Positions 1 through 7,638 of a stretch of 64,000 bases of DNA are shown piece after piece. This DNA comes from Streptomyces sp. BHT-5-2 (GTDB taxonomy: Bacteria; Actinomycetota; Actinomycetes; Streptomycetales; Streptomycetaceae). The notes under the pieces are model-generated. The model was not told where the DNA came from. It saw only the letters and a program-made list of their open reading frames with translations, and did no database searches. The translations under genes were made by a program, and so were the position numbers. The stretch is taken from assembly GCF_019774615.1 (NCBI RefSeq), contig NZ_CP081496.1:1798001-1862000 (forward strand). The letters run 5' to 3'. Each line of letters opens with the position of its first letter. Within the stretch, counting starts at the first letter, position 1.

Positions 1-228
1 TTGGCGCACGGACGACAGGGGCTTCGGTCCTTCCCCCTGCTTGGGCTGCGATCCGCCCTCGGTCGCAGTCTCTCCCTCCGGCGCCCCCTGGTGCCGGGGA
101 GTCTCCGCCACTTCAGGGGCGGGGGCTGCGGGAGCATTGCTCCCGCGACAACTTGCTGCGTCTGTGGCAACGGTGGAGTTCTGCGGGTGGCCGTGGGGGG
201 TGAGGTTATCGGGGTTCGGGGTGTGCAT
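1..228 (-). CDS. Partial CDS at window edge, unknown
   Basis: Only the first 76 codons are inside the window, and the frame is open to base 1. It starts with ATG at 228, preceded by a CGGAGAA ribosome binding site about 9 nt upstream. The visible N-terminus (MHTPNPDNLTPHG...) is rich in Pro, Gly, Glu and Ala, has no recognisable motif and looks disordered. It lies 183 bp downstream of the DUF2637 gene on the same strand, so it could be the unstructured N-terminus of a larger element protein such as a translocase or primase. That identity is inference from position only. Confidence 0.5.
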   Translation of the reverse strand, partial: MHTPNPDNLTPHGHPQNSTVATDAASCRGSNAPAAPAPEVAETPRHQGAPEGETATEGGSQPKQGEGPKPLSSVRQ

Positions 229-271
229 GCGGGGTGTTCTCCGTCGGGCGGGGGAATGGCGGGGGAGGAGT

Positions 272-379
272 TGGTCTGCTGGTCCGCATCCGCGCGGACG
301 AGCGTGGGGATCGCGGCCGAGGTGGCGTGTGGGAGACGGGGCGGTGGTGGTCCCGAGGTGTCGTGGTCTGCTGGTCCGC
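272..379. repeat. 16-bp direct repeat, two copies
   Basis: TGGTCTGCTGGTCCGC occurs at 272-287 and again at 364-379, 92 bp apart start to start, in the gap between the DUF2637 gene and the next minus-strand gene. Neither copy is in a supported coding region. Together with the palindrome at 396-415 this makes the gap a candidate cis-acting site of the element. Confidence 0.6.
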
Positions 380-395
380 GGGGCGCACGGGCGGG

Positions 396-415
396 CTGAC
401 CGGATATCCGGTCAG
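396..415. repeat. Perfect 20-bp palindrome
   Basis: CTGACCGGATATCCGGTCAG is its own reverse complement and overlaps the stop codon of the DUF2637 gene. There is no T-tract and no loop, so it fits a dimer-binding operator or nick/recombination site better than an intrinsic terminator. Function is not known. Confidence 0.6.
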
Positions 416-1233
416 GTGGTGTGGCCCTGGTCCTGGTGCTGTTTCGACTCGGTCCGCAGGACGCTCATGAGTTCGGTGAGCCGGTCTTCGGCGAGGGTGA
501 GTTCGGCTTCGCGGACCGCGTCGCGGACCACGGCGCGGGTGCACTTTCCGTGCGTGTGGATCGCCTTCCGTGCGATGTCGAGCAGGACGTCCATTTCGGC
601 GCCTGGGGGGCGTCCGTAGCGGCGGTTCTCCGTGGTGTTGGGGAGCACGGCTTGCTGGTGATCGTCGGCTTCGCCCTGCGGTTCCGGGTGGGGGCGACCG
701 GCTTCCGTGCAGTCGCGTGGATGCGGAGCCGGTTTCGTGTGGTGAGGCGTTGGTGACTCCTGCTGCGGGGTGTGGCGGGCGATGAGGATGTACAGGTGGA
801 CGGCCCCCGCGAGGGCCAGTGGCGCGAGGGTCGAGAGCACTCCGACGGTGAGGTCTTCGAGGCGCAGACCCGCTTGAGGGGCTTGTTGGTTGAGGCGTAC
901 GGCGTGGAGGGCGTTGGCCCAGATGCTGGCTGTGGTGGCGGTGCCGAAGAGGGCCCAGACGTACAGCCGTGAGCGGAAGGGCGCGATGCGCAGGATGATC
1001 AGGGCGCGGACGCCGTAGGCGATGAACCCGTCGATGACGAGGGGGAAGAGGTAGGTCAGCAGGCCGCGGATGTGGATGGCGATGGCCATCTGCTGTAGCG
1101 CGTCGTACGAGAGGGCGCATCCGGCGGCGCCGAGGGCGGTGATCGCGGCGCGGTCCCAGGTGGTGGCGCGTCGCTCACTGGTGGGCCCGGTCGTGGGGAT
1201 TGTGGCAGGGGTGGCCAGGGCGAGGTGTGGCAT
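412..1233 (-). CDS. DUF2637-type membrane protein of the mobile element
   Basis: A 273-residue protein with four hydrophobic segments at about residues 29-53, 60-82, 89-112 and 128-152, followed by a charged, Pro-rich hydrophilic tail that ends in a helical domain (about 205-260). This layout and the sequence around the first helices match DUF2637 proteins, which are common in actinobacterial integrative elements and plasmids; their role is unknown, with a transfer role often assumed. The ATG at 1233 is chosen because CGGAGA lies 8 nt upstream; a start 27 bp further upstream is possible. It follows the helicase-loader gene by 90 bp and is probably in the same transcript. Confidence 0.7.
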   Translation of the reverse strand: MPHLALATPATIPTTGPTSERRATTWDRAAITALGAAGCALSYDALQQMAIAIHIRGLLTYLFPLVIDGFIAYGVRALIILRIAPFRSRLYVWALFGTATTASIWANALHAVRLNQQAPQAGLRLEDLTVGVLSTLAPLALAGAVHLYILIARHTPQQESPTPHHTKPAPHPRDCTEAGRPHPEPQGEADDHQQAVLPNTTENRRYGRPPGAEMDVLLDIARKAIHTHGKCTRAVVRDAVREAELTLAEDRLTELMSVLRTESKQHQDQGHTT

Positions 1234-1323
1234 GCGGGGTCTCCGGAGAGTCCGCCGCACCGATGGGTGAGCCGGTGCGGGCGGAGGAAATGTGGGGGTG
1301 AGGACGCAGGGAGCAAGGGCCTG

Positions 1324-2028
1324 TTAGGGGCCGGTGGGTTGCCTTCTGCGGTCGGTGCCGCTGAGGATGACGCGGGTGGTCATCTCGGCGAGGCGGGAGG
1401 CGACGCGGTCACCTACGGCGCCGCGCAGCTCGGCGATCGGCAGGTTGGTGGTGACCAGGGTCGGGAGCATCTCGTTGTAGCGGCGGTTGATCAGCCGGTA
1501 CGTCAGCTCCTCGGTCCACTCCGAGGTCTTGGCCGCGCCGAGGTCGTCGAGGATCAGCAGCGGGCAGCGGCCGAAACTCCACAGGGCGCGCTCGGGGTCG
1601 TGTCCTGAACGGGGTCGCAGGCTTGCGTAGAGGTCGGCTGAGGTGGTTGCCTCCCAACGCAGCCGGACGCCCGCAGCCAGCAGCGATCGCACGGCGCCGT
1701 ATGCCTGGTGGGTCTTGCCGGTGCCGGTCGGTCCGGCGATCAGCAACGACGGGCCGTGCGCGATCCCCGGCGCCCCGCCCGGTCCCTTGCGACCAGTTCG
1801 GGTGATCTCCTCGACCCAGGCGGTGACCTGCGAGTGGTCGGCCAGGGCGTTGCGGTACCGGACTGGTATGCGGGCGTCGGCCAGCTCCAGCGCGGTCACC
1901 GGCTCGGCAGGCGGCTCGGCAGGGACCGTGGTGGGGTCGATGCCCCGGTCGGTGAGGATCGCGCCAAGACGGTCGGCCAGGAGGCCAACCCTGTGCGGCT
2001 CACGGGTGGCTGTGGCGGCTGGGGTCAC
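1324..2028 (-). CDS. DnaC/IstB-like AAA+ ATPase (helicase loader)
   Basis: A 234-residue AAA+ protein. Walker A GPTGTGKT is at residues 99-106, Walker B LLILDDLG at 157-164 and a sensor-I-like LVTTN at 191-195, in the order seen in DnaC, IstB and phage P-type helicase loaders. The GTG start at 2028 overlaps the stop of the upstream initiator-like gene (GTGA, 2025-2028), so the two are translationally coupled. With the winged-helix protein upstream it forms an O/P-type replication module, which would let the element replicate after excision. An IstB transposition helper is less likely because no transposase is adjacent. Confidence 0.75.
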   Translation of the reverse strand: MTPAATATREPHRVGLLADRLGAILTDRGIDPTTVPAEPPAEPVTALELADARIPVRYRNALADHSQVTAWVEEITRTGRKGPGGAPGIAHGPSLLIAGPTGTGKTHQAYGAVRSLLAAGVRLRWEATTSADLYASLRPRSGHDPERALWSFGRCPLLILDDLGAAKTSEWTEELTYRLINRRYNEMLPTLVTTNLPIAELRGAVGDRVASRLAEMTTRVILSGTDRRRQPTGP

Positions 2029-2942
2029 AGGTCACCCCCGTAAGCGGCCTCGACGTCGGTGGGGTTGGTCCATGGCCGGTGCGCCGCACGCGGGGCGGGC
2101 TGCGTGGCGTTCATGGCCTCGTTGACGAGGCTGGGCAGCACGCTGGGGCTCAGGCCCTTGGTGCGCAGGCGCTCCAGCCCGGCGCGGATGTGGGCAGGTG
2201 CGATGCCCTCGCCGAGGAGTTGGTTGACCTCGCGTCCGAGATGGCCGAGGAGCCTCTCGGGAGGTCGATGGGCGCATGCGGCGACGAATTCGCCGATCAG
2301 CTGCTGGGCCGAGGCGGTGTCCGGCGCGGGGCCGCTTGCGGCCCCCACAGGTACTGATCCTAGATCCAGGATCCTAGGTCCTAGATCCGGACCCTGAGGG
2401 CTCACGGAGGGTTCGGTGAGTCCTCCCTGCGCCCTCGTGGAGGGCTCACTGAATCCGCTCTGACCTGCGGATTCGTCACGCGTCACGGAGGGCTCGCGCA
2501 TTTCACGCGAGCCTTCGGTGAGTCCTCCGTGAGGGGGCACGGAGGAGGACGTGAGGGCTCCCTGCGATGCCGGTGACGGCTCGCTGCGCGGTGCTCCGTC
2601 GTGGTGGGGGCAGGCAGGGTGGCGTACGCCGCTGGGCCGGTTGATCTTCTGGTGGCGGCGCCAGGTGACGATGTGCAGGTACCGCTTGCCGTCCGCGCCC
2701 TCGTAGCGGCAGATCAGGTCGGCGCCGTCGAGCTGGGCCAGGTCGTCCTCGACCCCTATGGGGCCGTGCTCGGGGCGCAGGGACCAGAGCAGGCCGGCGA
2801 TGACGGCGGCCTGGTCGCGGAACCGGCCGTGGTCGTCGGCCTGGGTGAGCAGGCCGAAGAAGGTCCGCTCGGCGGTCACGGACACCTGGGCGAGGGACTC
2901 GGAAGCGAAGGCTTCCGGCTTGATGGTGCGTATGCGCGCCAT
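2025..2942 (-). CDS. Winged-helix replication-initiator-like protein
   Basis: A 305-residue protein. Residues 1-105 (MARIRTIKPEAF...) resemble actinophage and prophage helix-turn-helix replication proteins. Residues about 110-200 are a Ser/Pro/Gly-rich linker containing GGLTEGS and GGLTEPS, and a helical C-terminal domain follows. The DNA encoding the linker carries iteron-like repeats, as the phage lambda O gene carries its own origin. The ATG at 2942 is chosen because MARIRTIKPE is the conserved family start; a longer frame begins at 3005. It overlaps the helicase-loader gene by 4 bases. Initiator function is inferred from domain type and pairing. Confidence 0.65.
   Translation of the reverse strand: MARIRTIKPEAFASESLAQVSVTAERTFFGLLTQADDHGRFRDQAAVIAGLLWSLRPEHGPIGVEDDLAQLDGADLICRYEGADGKRYLHIVTWRRHQKINRPSGVRHPACPHHDGAPRSEPSPASQGALTSSSVPPHGGLTEGSREMREPSVTRDESAGQSGFSEPSTRAQGGLTEPSVSPQGPDLGPRILDLGSVPVGAASGPAPDTASAQQLIGEFVAACAHRPPERLLGHLGREVNQLLGEGIAPAHIRAGLERLRTKGLSPSVLPSLVNEAMNATQPAPRAAHRPWTNPTDVEAAYGGDL
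2396..2567. repeat. Iteron-like repeats inside the initiator-like gene
   Basis: About six copies of a motif close to TCACGGAGGGCTCAC lie in both orientations: forward near 2402-2414, 2435-2449, 2483-2498 and 2537-2550, inverted near 2415-2429 and 2516-2532, with another partial inverted copy near 2550-2567. Just to the left, 2357-2392 has repeated TCCTAGATCC/TCCTAGGTCC blocks. All are in the linker-coding part of the gene. The arrangement suggests an origin of replication. Confidence 0.5.
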
Positions 2943-3110
2943 GCCTATCGCCCCGCCTTCGCGGACGGGCGACGCAACGGGGATGCGGGGGCAGTACGCG
3001 GGCACGTACTGTGGGGCATAGAGCTCCTCACACGGCAGGCCATCGAGGCGGCAACCTCGGCCTGACCGGTAGATCGTTCAGGGATGGGCGGTGGTGGGGA
3101 CTTCGCTTCG

Positions 3111-3137
3111 GCCCCGGTGTTCGCACCGGGGCTTCTT
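3111..3137 (+). terminator. Hairpin in the divergent control region
   Basis: GCCCCGGTG (3111-3119), a TTCG tetraloop and CACCGGGGC (3124-3132) are followed by TTCTT. This is a strong intrinsic-terminator shape in the 347-bp gap between the divergent initiator-like gene and XRE regulator. No gene ends here on either strand, so it may stop read-through or cap a small untranslated transcript. Confidence 0.55.
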
Positions 3138-3289
3138 GCGTTCCTGGGCCCTGGGCGGGCTCAGGTCCTGCGTTAAGTGTACCAGGCATATTGCCGATAG
3201 CAGGAGTGTCCTGCATCTCGCAGAAATCCATGCTACTGTTTTCGTACTGCAAACCGCAGTGGAGTGCTACGTAGCGAAGGAGGGCGTCC

Positions 3290-3832
3290 GTGGGGAGCGA
3301 CGAGGAGTCGGCCGATCTCCCGGTGTTCCGGGGCGAGGAGAACGCCGCGGTCCGGATCAAGCTGGAGCGCGAAGCCCGCGGCTGGGGCACGAACGCCCTG
3401 TCGGACCGGCTGGTCGAGGCCGGCTTCGAGATGAACCCGTCCGCCGTGTGGCGCATCGAGAACCGCAAGCGGCGGGTCAACCTCGATGAGGCGATCGGTT
3501 TCGCCGAGGTCTTCGGCATCTCCCTCGAAAGCCTCATCGGCCCCCCGAAGATGGCCCAGCACGCCCGCGCCATGGAGCTCGTGGAGCAGATCCGACGGGC
3601 CTTCCGCGAGACCCAGCGGGCCAACCTGGCTTTCAGTGAAGCCAGAGACGCCCTCGACCGCTACCTCGATGAGCACCCGGACATCTACGAGGAGGTCGAC
3701 AACGCCGTGAAGCAGGCCATCGCCGAGGAGATCGCCGACAACCCGGACTCCCCCTGGCACTTCATGAAGCACGGCGTACGACCACGGCCAGGCACCACGA
3801 AGGACGCCCCCGACGCCGGGTCCGAAGGCTGA
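3290..3832 (+). CDS. XRE-family regulator of the element
   Basis: A 180-residue protein with a Cro/C1-type helix-turn-helix at about residues 18-80 (the stretch with ALSDRL...AVWRIENRKRRVNLDEA), then a long helical, charged C-terminal half. The GTG start at 3290 is set by a strong GAAGGAGG site at 3277-3284. Upstream, 3225-3275 holds ATGCTACTG-TTTTCG-TACTGC and the palindrome CTACGTAG, possible autoregulatory operators. It is divergent from the replication genes and precedes xis and int, so it probably controls replication versus integration. That role is inferred from position. Confidence 0.75.
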   Translation: MGSDEESADLPVFRGEENAAVRIKLEREARGWGTNALSDRLVEAGFEMNPSAVWRIENRKRRVNLDEAIGFAEVFGISLESLIGPPKMAQHARAMELVEQIRRAFRETQRANLAFSEARDALDRYLDEHPDIYEEVDNAVKQAIAEEIADNPDSPWHFMKHGVRPRPGTTKDAPDAGSEG

Positions 3833-3841
3833 AGCCTTTTC

Positions 3842-3873
3842 GTCCGGGCATGGCGGCCACCGCCTGCCCGGAC
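3842..3873 (+). terminator. Terminator after the XRE regulator
   Basis: GTCCGGGCA (3842-3850) pairs perfectly with TGCCCGGAC (3865-3873), immediately after the XRE gene and before the excisionase gene. It would separate the two transcripts. Confidence 0.6.
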
Positions 3874-3951
3874 CTCTCCCACCACCGCCCATCCCATGAT
3901 CACCGGCCAGGCCGGGGTTGCCGCCCCACACCTGCCAGATGAGGACCACCC

Positions 3952-4326
3952 TTGCACCGACCTGCAATACCTCCTGCCTCCGCACCGACTTCGCGCCCTG
4001 ACGTCGGCCTGCCGCGTCTCTACCTCCCCGAGGAAGTCGCTGAGGTACTCGGCTGCTCCGCCTGGTGGGTCAAAGACCGTGCCCGCCGCCGACTCATCCC
4101 GTTCACACGGGTTGGCCGCGCCTATCGCTTCACCAGCGAGCACCTTGCGGAGATCATCCACATGCACGAGGCCCGCCCTGCCGCCCCGCAGCAGCGAGGA
4201 GCGACTGCTCCTGCCCCCAAGCCCCGTGCTTCTCGGCCCTCCCCGTCGCCTGTCGTGCCCACGGTCCGCCTCAAGGCCCGGCCGCCGCGCCGCATGCTCA
4301 AGTCCCAGTACGGAACGGCCGCTTAA
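3952..4326 (+). CDS. xis: Excisionase-like MerR/HTH_17 protein
   Basis: A 124-residue protein whose residues about 22-72 (LYLPEEVAEVLGCS...VGRAYRFTSEHLAEII) are a classic winged helix-turn-helix of the helix_17/excisionase family. The C-terminal half is a basic, Pro/Ala-rich tail. The start is TTG at 3952 with GAGGA six nt upstream; an in-frame ATG would remove the domain. It lies 32 bp upstream of the integrase gene in the same direction, the usual xis-int order in actinobacterial integrative elements. Expected role: bends attachment-site DNA to favour excision. Confidence 0.75.
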   Translation: MHRPAIPPASAPTSRPDVGLPRLYLPEEVAEVLGCSAWWVKDRARRRLIPFTRVGRAYRFTSEHLAEIIHMHEARPAAPQQRGATAPAPKPRASRPSPSPVVPTVRLKARPPRRMLKSQYGTAA

Positions 4327-4358
4327 CGCATCCCACACGAGAGAAGGGAGGGAACTCT

Positions 4359-5864
4359 GTGGGGTACGCAGAGAAACGCGGCGGCTACTGGCGCGGCCGA
4401 TACAAGATCGAAGACGGCAAGTACGGCACGGTCGCTGATTCCACGGGTGCCGTCGTCAAGTTCGCCACCAAGCGCGAGGCCAAGCAGGCCGCAGACGCGG
4501 AAGAGGTGACTGTCCGGCGTGGCCAGTGGCGCGACCCGGGCCTGGGGCAGGAGACCTTCGGCGAGTACGCCAGCCGCTGGTACGACGCCCAGGACCTGGC
4601 CGCCTCGACCATGCAGAACTATCGGCGGCACATCGAGGAGCATCTGCTCCCCGAGTTCGAGGACAAGGCGCTGGCGAGCATCCTGCGCACGGACGTGGCT
4701 GCCTGGGAGAAGAAGGAGAAGGCCGTGTATGCGGCATCCAGCGTCAAGACCTGGCGCTCGACACTCCACCTGATCTTCGAGGACGCGATCGACGAGGGCC
4801 TGATCACGTCCAACCCGGCGGCCAGGCGGCGAGGGCGGGGCAAGCGTGCCGGCCGATCCCGCGACCGCGGTCCGGAGAAGGTCGTCACCGACGCGCTCGG
4901 GATCCTGCTGACTGCCGAGCGGTCTGCCCTCCTCTCCGGCCGAGACGACGAGTTCGTCGCCGTGGTCCTCAAGGGCTACACGGGCAAGCGCTGGGGCGAG
5001 ATCGTCGGTCTGGAAACAGAGTTCGTCCGACCTGGTGCGTTCCGCGTCGAGTGGCAGCTGTACGAGTTGGACACCGGCGAGCTGGTGCGCGTCCCGCCCA
5101 AGGACGACAGCTACCGCACCATCGACTCGATGGACTGGCTGTCCGCCCTGGTCTTCAACCACGTCGCTCGTACGAAGCCGACGCCCTGCTCCTGCCACGG
5201 GAGGACGTACGTCTTCCATGGACAGGGCGCTGCCCGCACCGGTGGTCATCAGGGCGCGAAGCTGGTCGACGTCGCGCGGCTGGCCGGGATCTCCACGGGG
5301 ACGGTGTCCAACGTCCTCAACCACCCCGAGCGTGTCACTGAAGTCACACGGGCAAAGGTGGAGCAGGCCATCGCAGACCTCAGGTTCGTACGGGGCGGCA
5401 CGGTGTCGGAGCATGCAGCCCACTGGCGCAGGAATGGCTATGCGACCTGGCTGTTCACCCCGGCGGCCTCCGGCTGGTATCCCAAGAAGGCCCCGCAGGA
5501 GCCCCGGCCCGTACCCCTGATCGGCGATCCGTGGCCCGGCGTCCCGGCGCGAGGGCGAAACGCCGGCGAGCGGGCCGACTCCTGCTGGCTCCCGATCGCC
5601 AAGGGCCTGACACCCCACGGCCTCCGTCACACCCACCGGACGATGATGGAGGACCTGGGCACCGAAAAGGTGCTCATGGACGAGCGCATGGGCCACATCG
5701 ACGGCTCGGTCTCCGCGCGCTACGCCCATGTCACCTCCGGCATGCGCCAGCGCCTCATGCTCGGTCTCACCGAGCAGTGGGAGGCAGCGCTCGACGCCCG
5801 CCGCGCGATGTCCCCGAGGTCTCCGGTAGCGGTACTCGACCGCCTGCTCCTCACGCGGGGATGA
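4359..5864 (+). CDS. int: Tyrosine integrase with an inserted LacI-type HTH
   Basis: A 501-residue tyrosine recombinase. An arm/core-binding N-terminal region spans about 1-165. Catalytic residues are Arg211 in TGKRWGEIVGLE, His420 and Arg423 in HGLRH, His446 and nucleophile Tyr455 in SARYAHV. Between the first Arg and the HxxR box, residues 302-346 (VDVARLAGISTGTVSNVLNH...) are an almost textbook LacI helix-turn-helix, which is unusual. The GTG start at 4359 follows GAAGGGAGGGAA; a longer open frame from 4065 overlaps xis and is rejected. It would recombine the element with tRNA-Pro at 9184-9257, although three genes separate it from that site. Confidence 0.9.
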   Translation: MGYAEKRGGYWRGRYKIEDGKYGTVADSTGAVVKFATKREAKQAADAEEVTVRRGQWRDPGLGQETFGEYASRWYDAQDLAASTMQNYRRHIEEHLLPEFEDKALASILRTDVAAWEKKEKAVYAASSVKTWRSTLHLIFEDAIDEGLITSNPAARRRGRGKRAGRSRDRGPEKVVTDALGILLTAERSALLSGRDDEFVAVVLKGYTGKRWGEIVGLETEFVRPGAFRVEWQLYELDTGELVRVPPKDDSYRTIDSMDWLSALVFNHVARTKPTPCSCHGRTYVFHGQGAARTGGHQGAKLVDVARLAGISTGTVSNVLNHPERVTEVTRAKVEQAIADLRFVRGGTVSEHAAHWRRNGYATWLFTPAASGWYPKKAPQEPRPVPLIGDPWPGVPARGRNAGERADSCWLPIAKGLTPHGLRHTHRTMMEDLGTEKVLMDERMGHIDGSVSARYAHVTSGMRQRLMLGLTEQWEAALDARRAMSPRSPVAVLDRLLLTRG

Positions 5865-5885
5865 GGCAGGTGAGGAGTGATGCAG

Positions 5886-5910
5886 TCCCCGGCGCGTGTC
5901 GCGCCGGGGA
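5886..5910. terminator. Bidirectional terminator after the integrase
   Basis: An 11-bp perfect stem, TCCCCGGCGCG (5886-5896) and CGCGCCGGGGA (5900-5910), with a 3-nt loop. It lies between the convergent integrase gene and the minus-strand cargo gene that ends at 5929. Confidence 0.8.
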
Positions 5911-5928
5911 CCTGCCTACACGCCGACG

Positions 5929-6756
5929 TCACAGGGAGAAGAGTTCCTCCTGCACGCACTCGACGACGTCCCGTCGCGGATAGAACAGCCCCAGCAGCAT
6001 GAAGGTCTTGGGATGCGCGGCGATGTTGCCGACGAAGCAGTGGACCGCACGGTCGGCGGTGAACATCTGCTCGTACCAGCGCTCCCGTAACTTCTCATGG
6101 ACGGCGCCCTCGCCGTACTTCCGCAGGAACTTGCGGTACGACTCGCCGGCCTCCCAGTCCTTGAGCGCCATGTCATGACCGGTGCACTGCTTGTCCGCGC
6201 AGCGGAAGCGGTACCGGAACTCCAGCGGCACCCACTCAAGGCGCCGGAGGTCCTGGTCGAACAGGTCCAGCTGGTCGGTGAGGGCAGCCTTGGAGGCCGG
6301 CCAGGGCTCGGCTGGAGCCAGACGGAAGTCGGTGACCTCGGCGGGGCGGAAGATGCCCAGGGAGGTTCCACGCTCCTCCTGGTCCCGTTTGATCGCGCAC
6401 AGGGAGGGCGCGATGAGCGGCTCTATGTACGTGTAGCGCTGCTTCCACCCGTTGGAGGAGGGGACGTGGCCCACGACTTCAAGGGTGTCGAGGTTGGGCC
6501 GGAGGCTCTCCGGCCGCCGGTCTCGGCTGTGCCGCCGGACGTCGACCTCGATGACCGCGTACTTCGCGAACTGGCTGCTTTCCGCGAGCAGCCTGAACGG
6601 GACGGGGAAGAGGCGTACGTGGTGCGGTCGGCTCCCGTCCAGACGGATGCCGGCTACACAGCTGGTTTCGCGGTACTTCGTGGAGAGTTCCGGATACGTC
6701 TTGACCGTGATCATGATCCGTGCCCGTTGCCATGCCTGAGCCATGGCGTCCCCCAT
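5929..6756 (-). CDS. Conserved unknown protein paired with DUF488
   Basis: A 275-residue soluble protein. The core begins around MITVKTYPELSTKYRETSCVAG and contains a VRLFPVPFRLL segment and a possible metal site, C-x4-C-x2-H (RCADKQCTGH, about residues 186-195). I recall this family only as hypothetical proteins next to DUF488 genes; no function is known to me. The start at 6756 has AGGGGGG five nt upstream, but ATG at 6744 (GGGGGA upstream) or 6714 are alternatives. It lies 102 bp downstream of the XRE-DUF488 gene on the same strand and looks co-regulated, as mobile-element cargo. Confidence 0.65.
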   Translation of the reverse strand: MGDAMAQAWQRARIMITVKTYPELSTKYRETSCVAGIRLDGSRPHHVRLFPVPFRLLAESSQFAKYAVIEVDVRRHSRDRRPESLRPNLDTLEVVGHVPSSNGWKQRYTYIEPLIAPSLCAIKRDQEERGTSLGIFRPAEVTDFRLAPAEPWPASKAALTDQLDLFDQDLRRLEWVPLEFRYRFRCADKQCTGHDMALKDWEAGESYRKFLRKYGEGAVHEKLRERWYEQMFTADRAVHCFVGNIAAHPKTFMLLGLFYPRRDVVECVQEELFSL

Positions 6757-6789
6757 GACAGCCCCCCTGGCCGATCGTCCTGATCAGAC

Positions 6790-6803
6790 TCGGACTCGTC
6801 CGA
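6790..6803. promoter_or_regulatory. Inverted repeat between the DUF488 pair
   Basis: TCGGAC-TC-GTCCGA is a 6-bp inverted repeat with a 2-bp centre, located between the two cargo genes and about 35 bp upstream of the downstream start. It is a candidate operator for the XRE domain of the neighbouring DUF488 protein. No binding evidence is available. Confidence 0.35.
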
Positions 6804-6858
6804 TTGGAGGGGAGCCGGTAGCGCCGGGCAAGGGCGCCTACTGCCTTGAGCGACGAGG

Positions 6859-7551
6859 TCAGGCCAGAGGCGTTACCGGCACAGAGAGCCGCTTCCGGAG
6901 GGTTTCCAGGACTACGTGACGGTGACAGCGCTCCTGGTCCTTCTCGAAGCACAGCACTGCTACCCGTGACCGGCTGGCGTGCTCGGCGAGCCGGTCGAGA
7001 TCCGCCCGCGCCTCGTCGGAACGCAGCAGGCTCCGAAACCGTGCCCGGCCCTCGACGACGCGGCCGTCCCAGAAGGGCGCCCGATTGTCCTTGGGATTCC
7101 CCAGGCCACGGAGGTGATCGTAGGAGATACCGGCCTCGGCGAGCGCCAGCCCGAGGCGGGTCTTGCTGAAGCCCCGCTTACGGCTGATCGGCGTGAGCCG
7201 CACATCGGCCACGACGTCGATACGGGACTCCAGCAGCGCAGCGACGAACGAGTCGATGTCGCGCCCCTCGTACCCGGCGGACCACAGCCCGGGTACGCAC
7301 TTCGACGTGGATTCGCGGAACAAGGCGTCGAGGGAGACACCCAGTGCCTCGGCCAGCGCTCCCACAGTGAAGAAACCTGGCTGGATCGCTCCCTCGCTCT
7401 CCAGCCGAGCGAGCGTACTGGTCCCGATACCGGCTTCCTTGGCGAGCCGTTCACGCGACCAGCCCTGTTCCTCCCGCAGCCTGCGCACTTGCCTGGCCAG
7501 CGCGTGCGCACGAGCCTGGTCACGAGGGTTCGCGGGTGGATGACTCGACAT
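6859..7551 (-). CDS. XRE helix-turn-helix fused to DUF488
   Basis: A 230-residue two-domain protein. Residues about 12-80 are an XRE/Cro-type helix-turn-helix (ALARQVRRLREEQGWSRERL onward). Residues about 88-225 are a DUF488 domain with its signatures SAGYEG, DVVADVR, the LRGLGNP region and CFEKDQERCHRH. DUF488 has no established biochemical activity, but members are common in genomic islands. The fusion suggests the DUF488 protein senses something and represses its own cassette. ATG at 7551; a longer frame starts upstream. It is followed by the unknown partner gene and preceded by the HNH gene, all on the minus strand. Confidence 0.8.
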   Translation of the reverse strand: MSSHPPANPRDQARAHALARQVRRLREEQGWSRERLAKEAGIGTSTLARLESEGAIQPGFFTVGALAEALGVSLDALFRESTSKCVPGLWSAGYEGRDIDSFVAALLESRIDVVADVRLTPISRKRGFSKTRLGLALAEAGISYDHLRGLGNPKDNRAPFWDGRVVEGRARFRSLLRSDEARADLDRLAEHASRSRVAVLCFEKDQERCHRHVVLETLRKRLSVPVTPLA

Positions 7552-7638
7552 GAGCCCTGATCCCCACTTCCTTTGAGAAGCAACTTCCAGGCCCCGTTGC
7601 CCCGAATGGAACGAGGCTCCGGCAACTCTACTGATCAG

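Noticed and set aside
206..1120. Minus-strand frame of 304 codons overlapping the DUF2637 gene
   Set aside because: Arg/Pro/His-rich composition typical of a shadow frame; the DUF2637 frame has membrane segments and a ribosome binding site.
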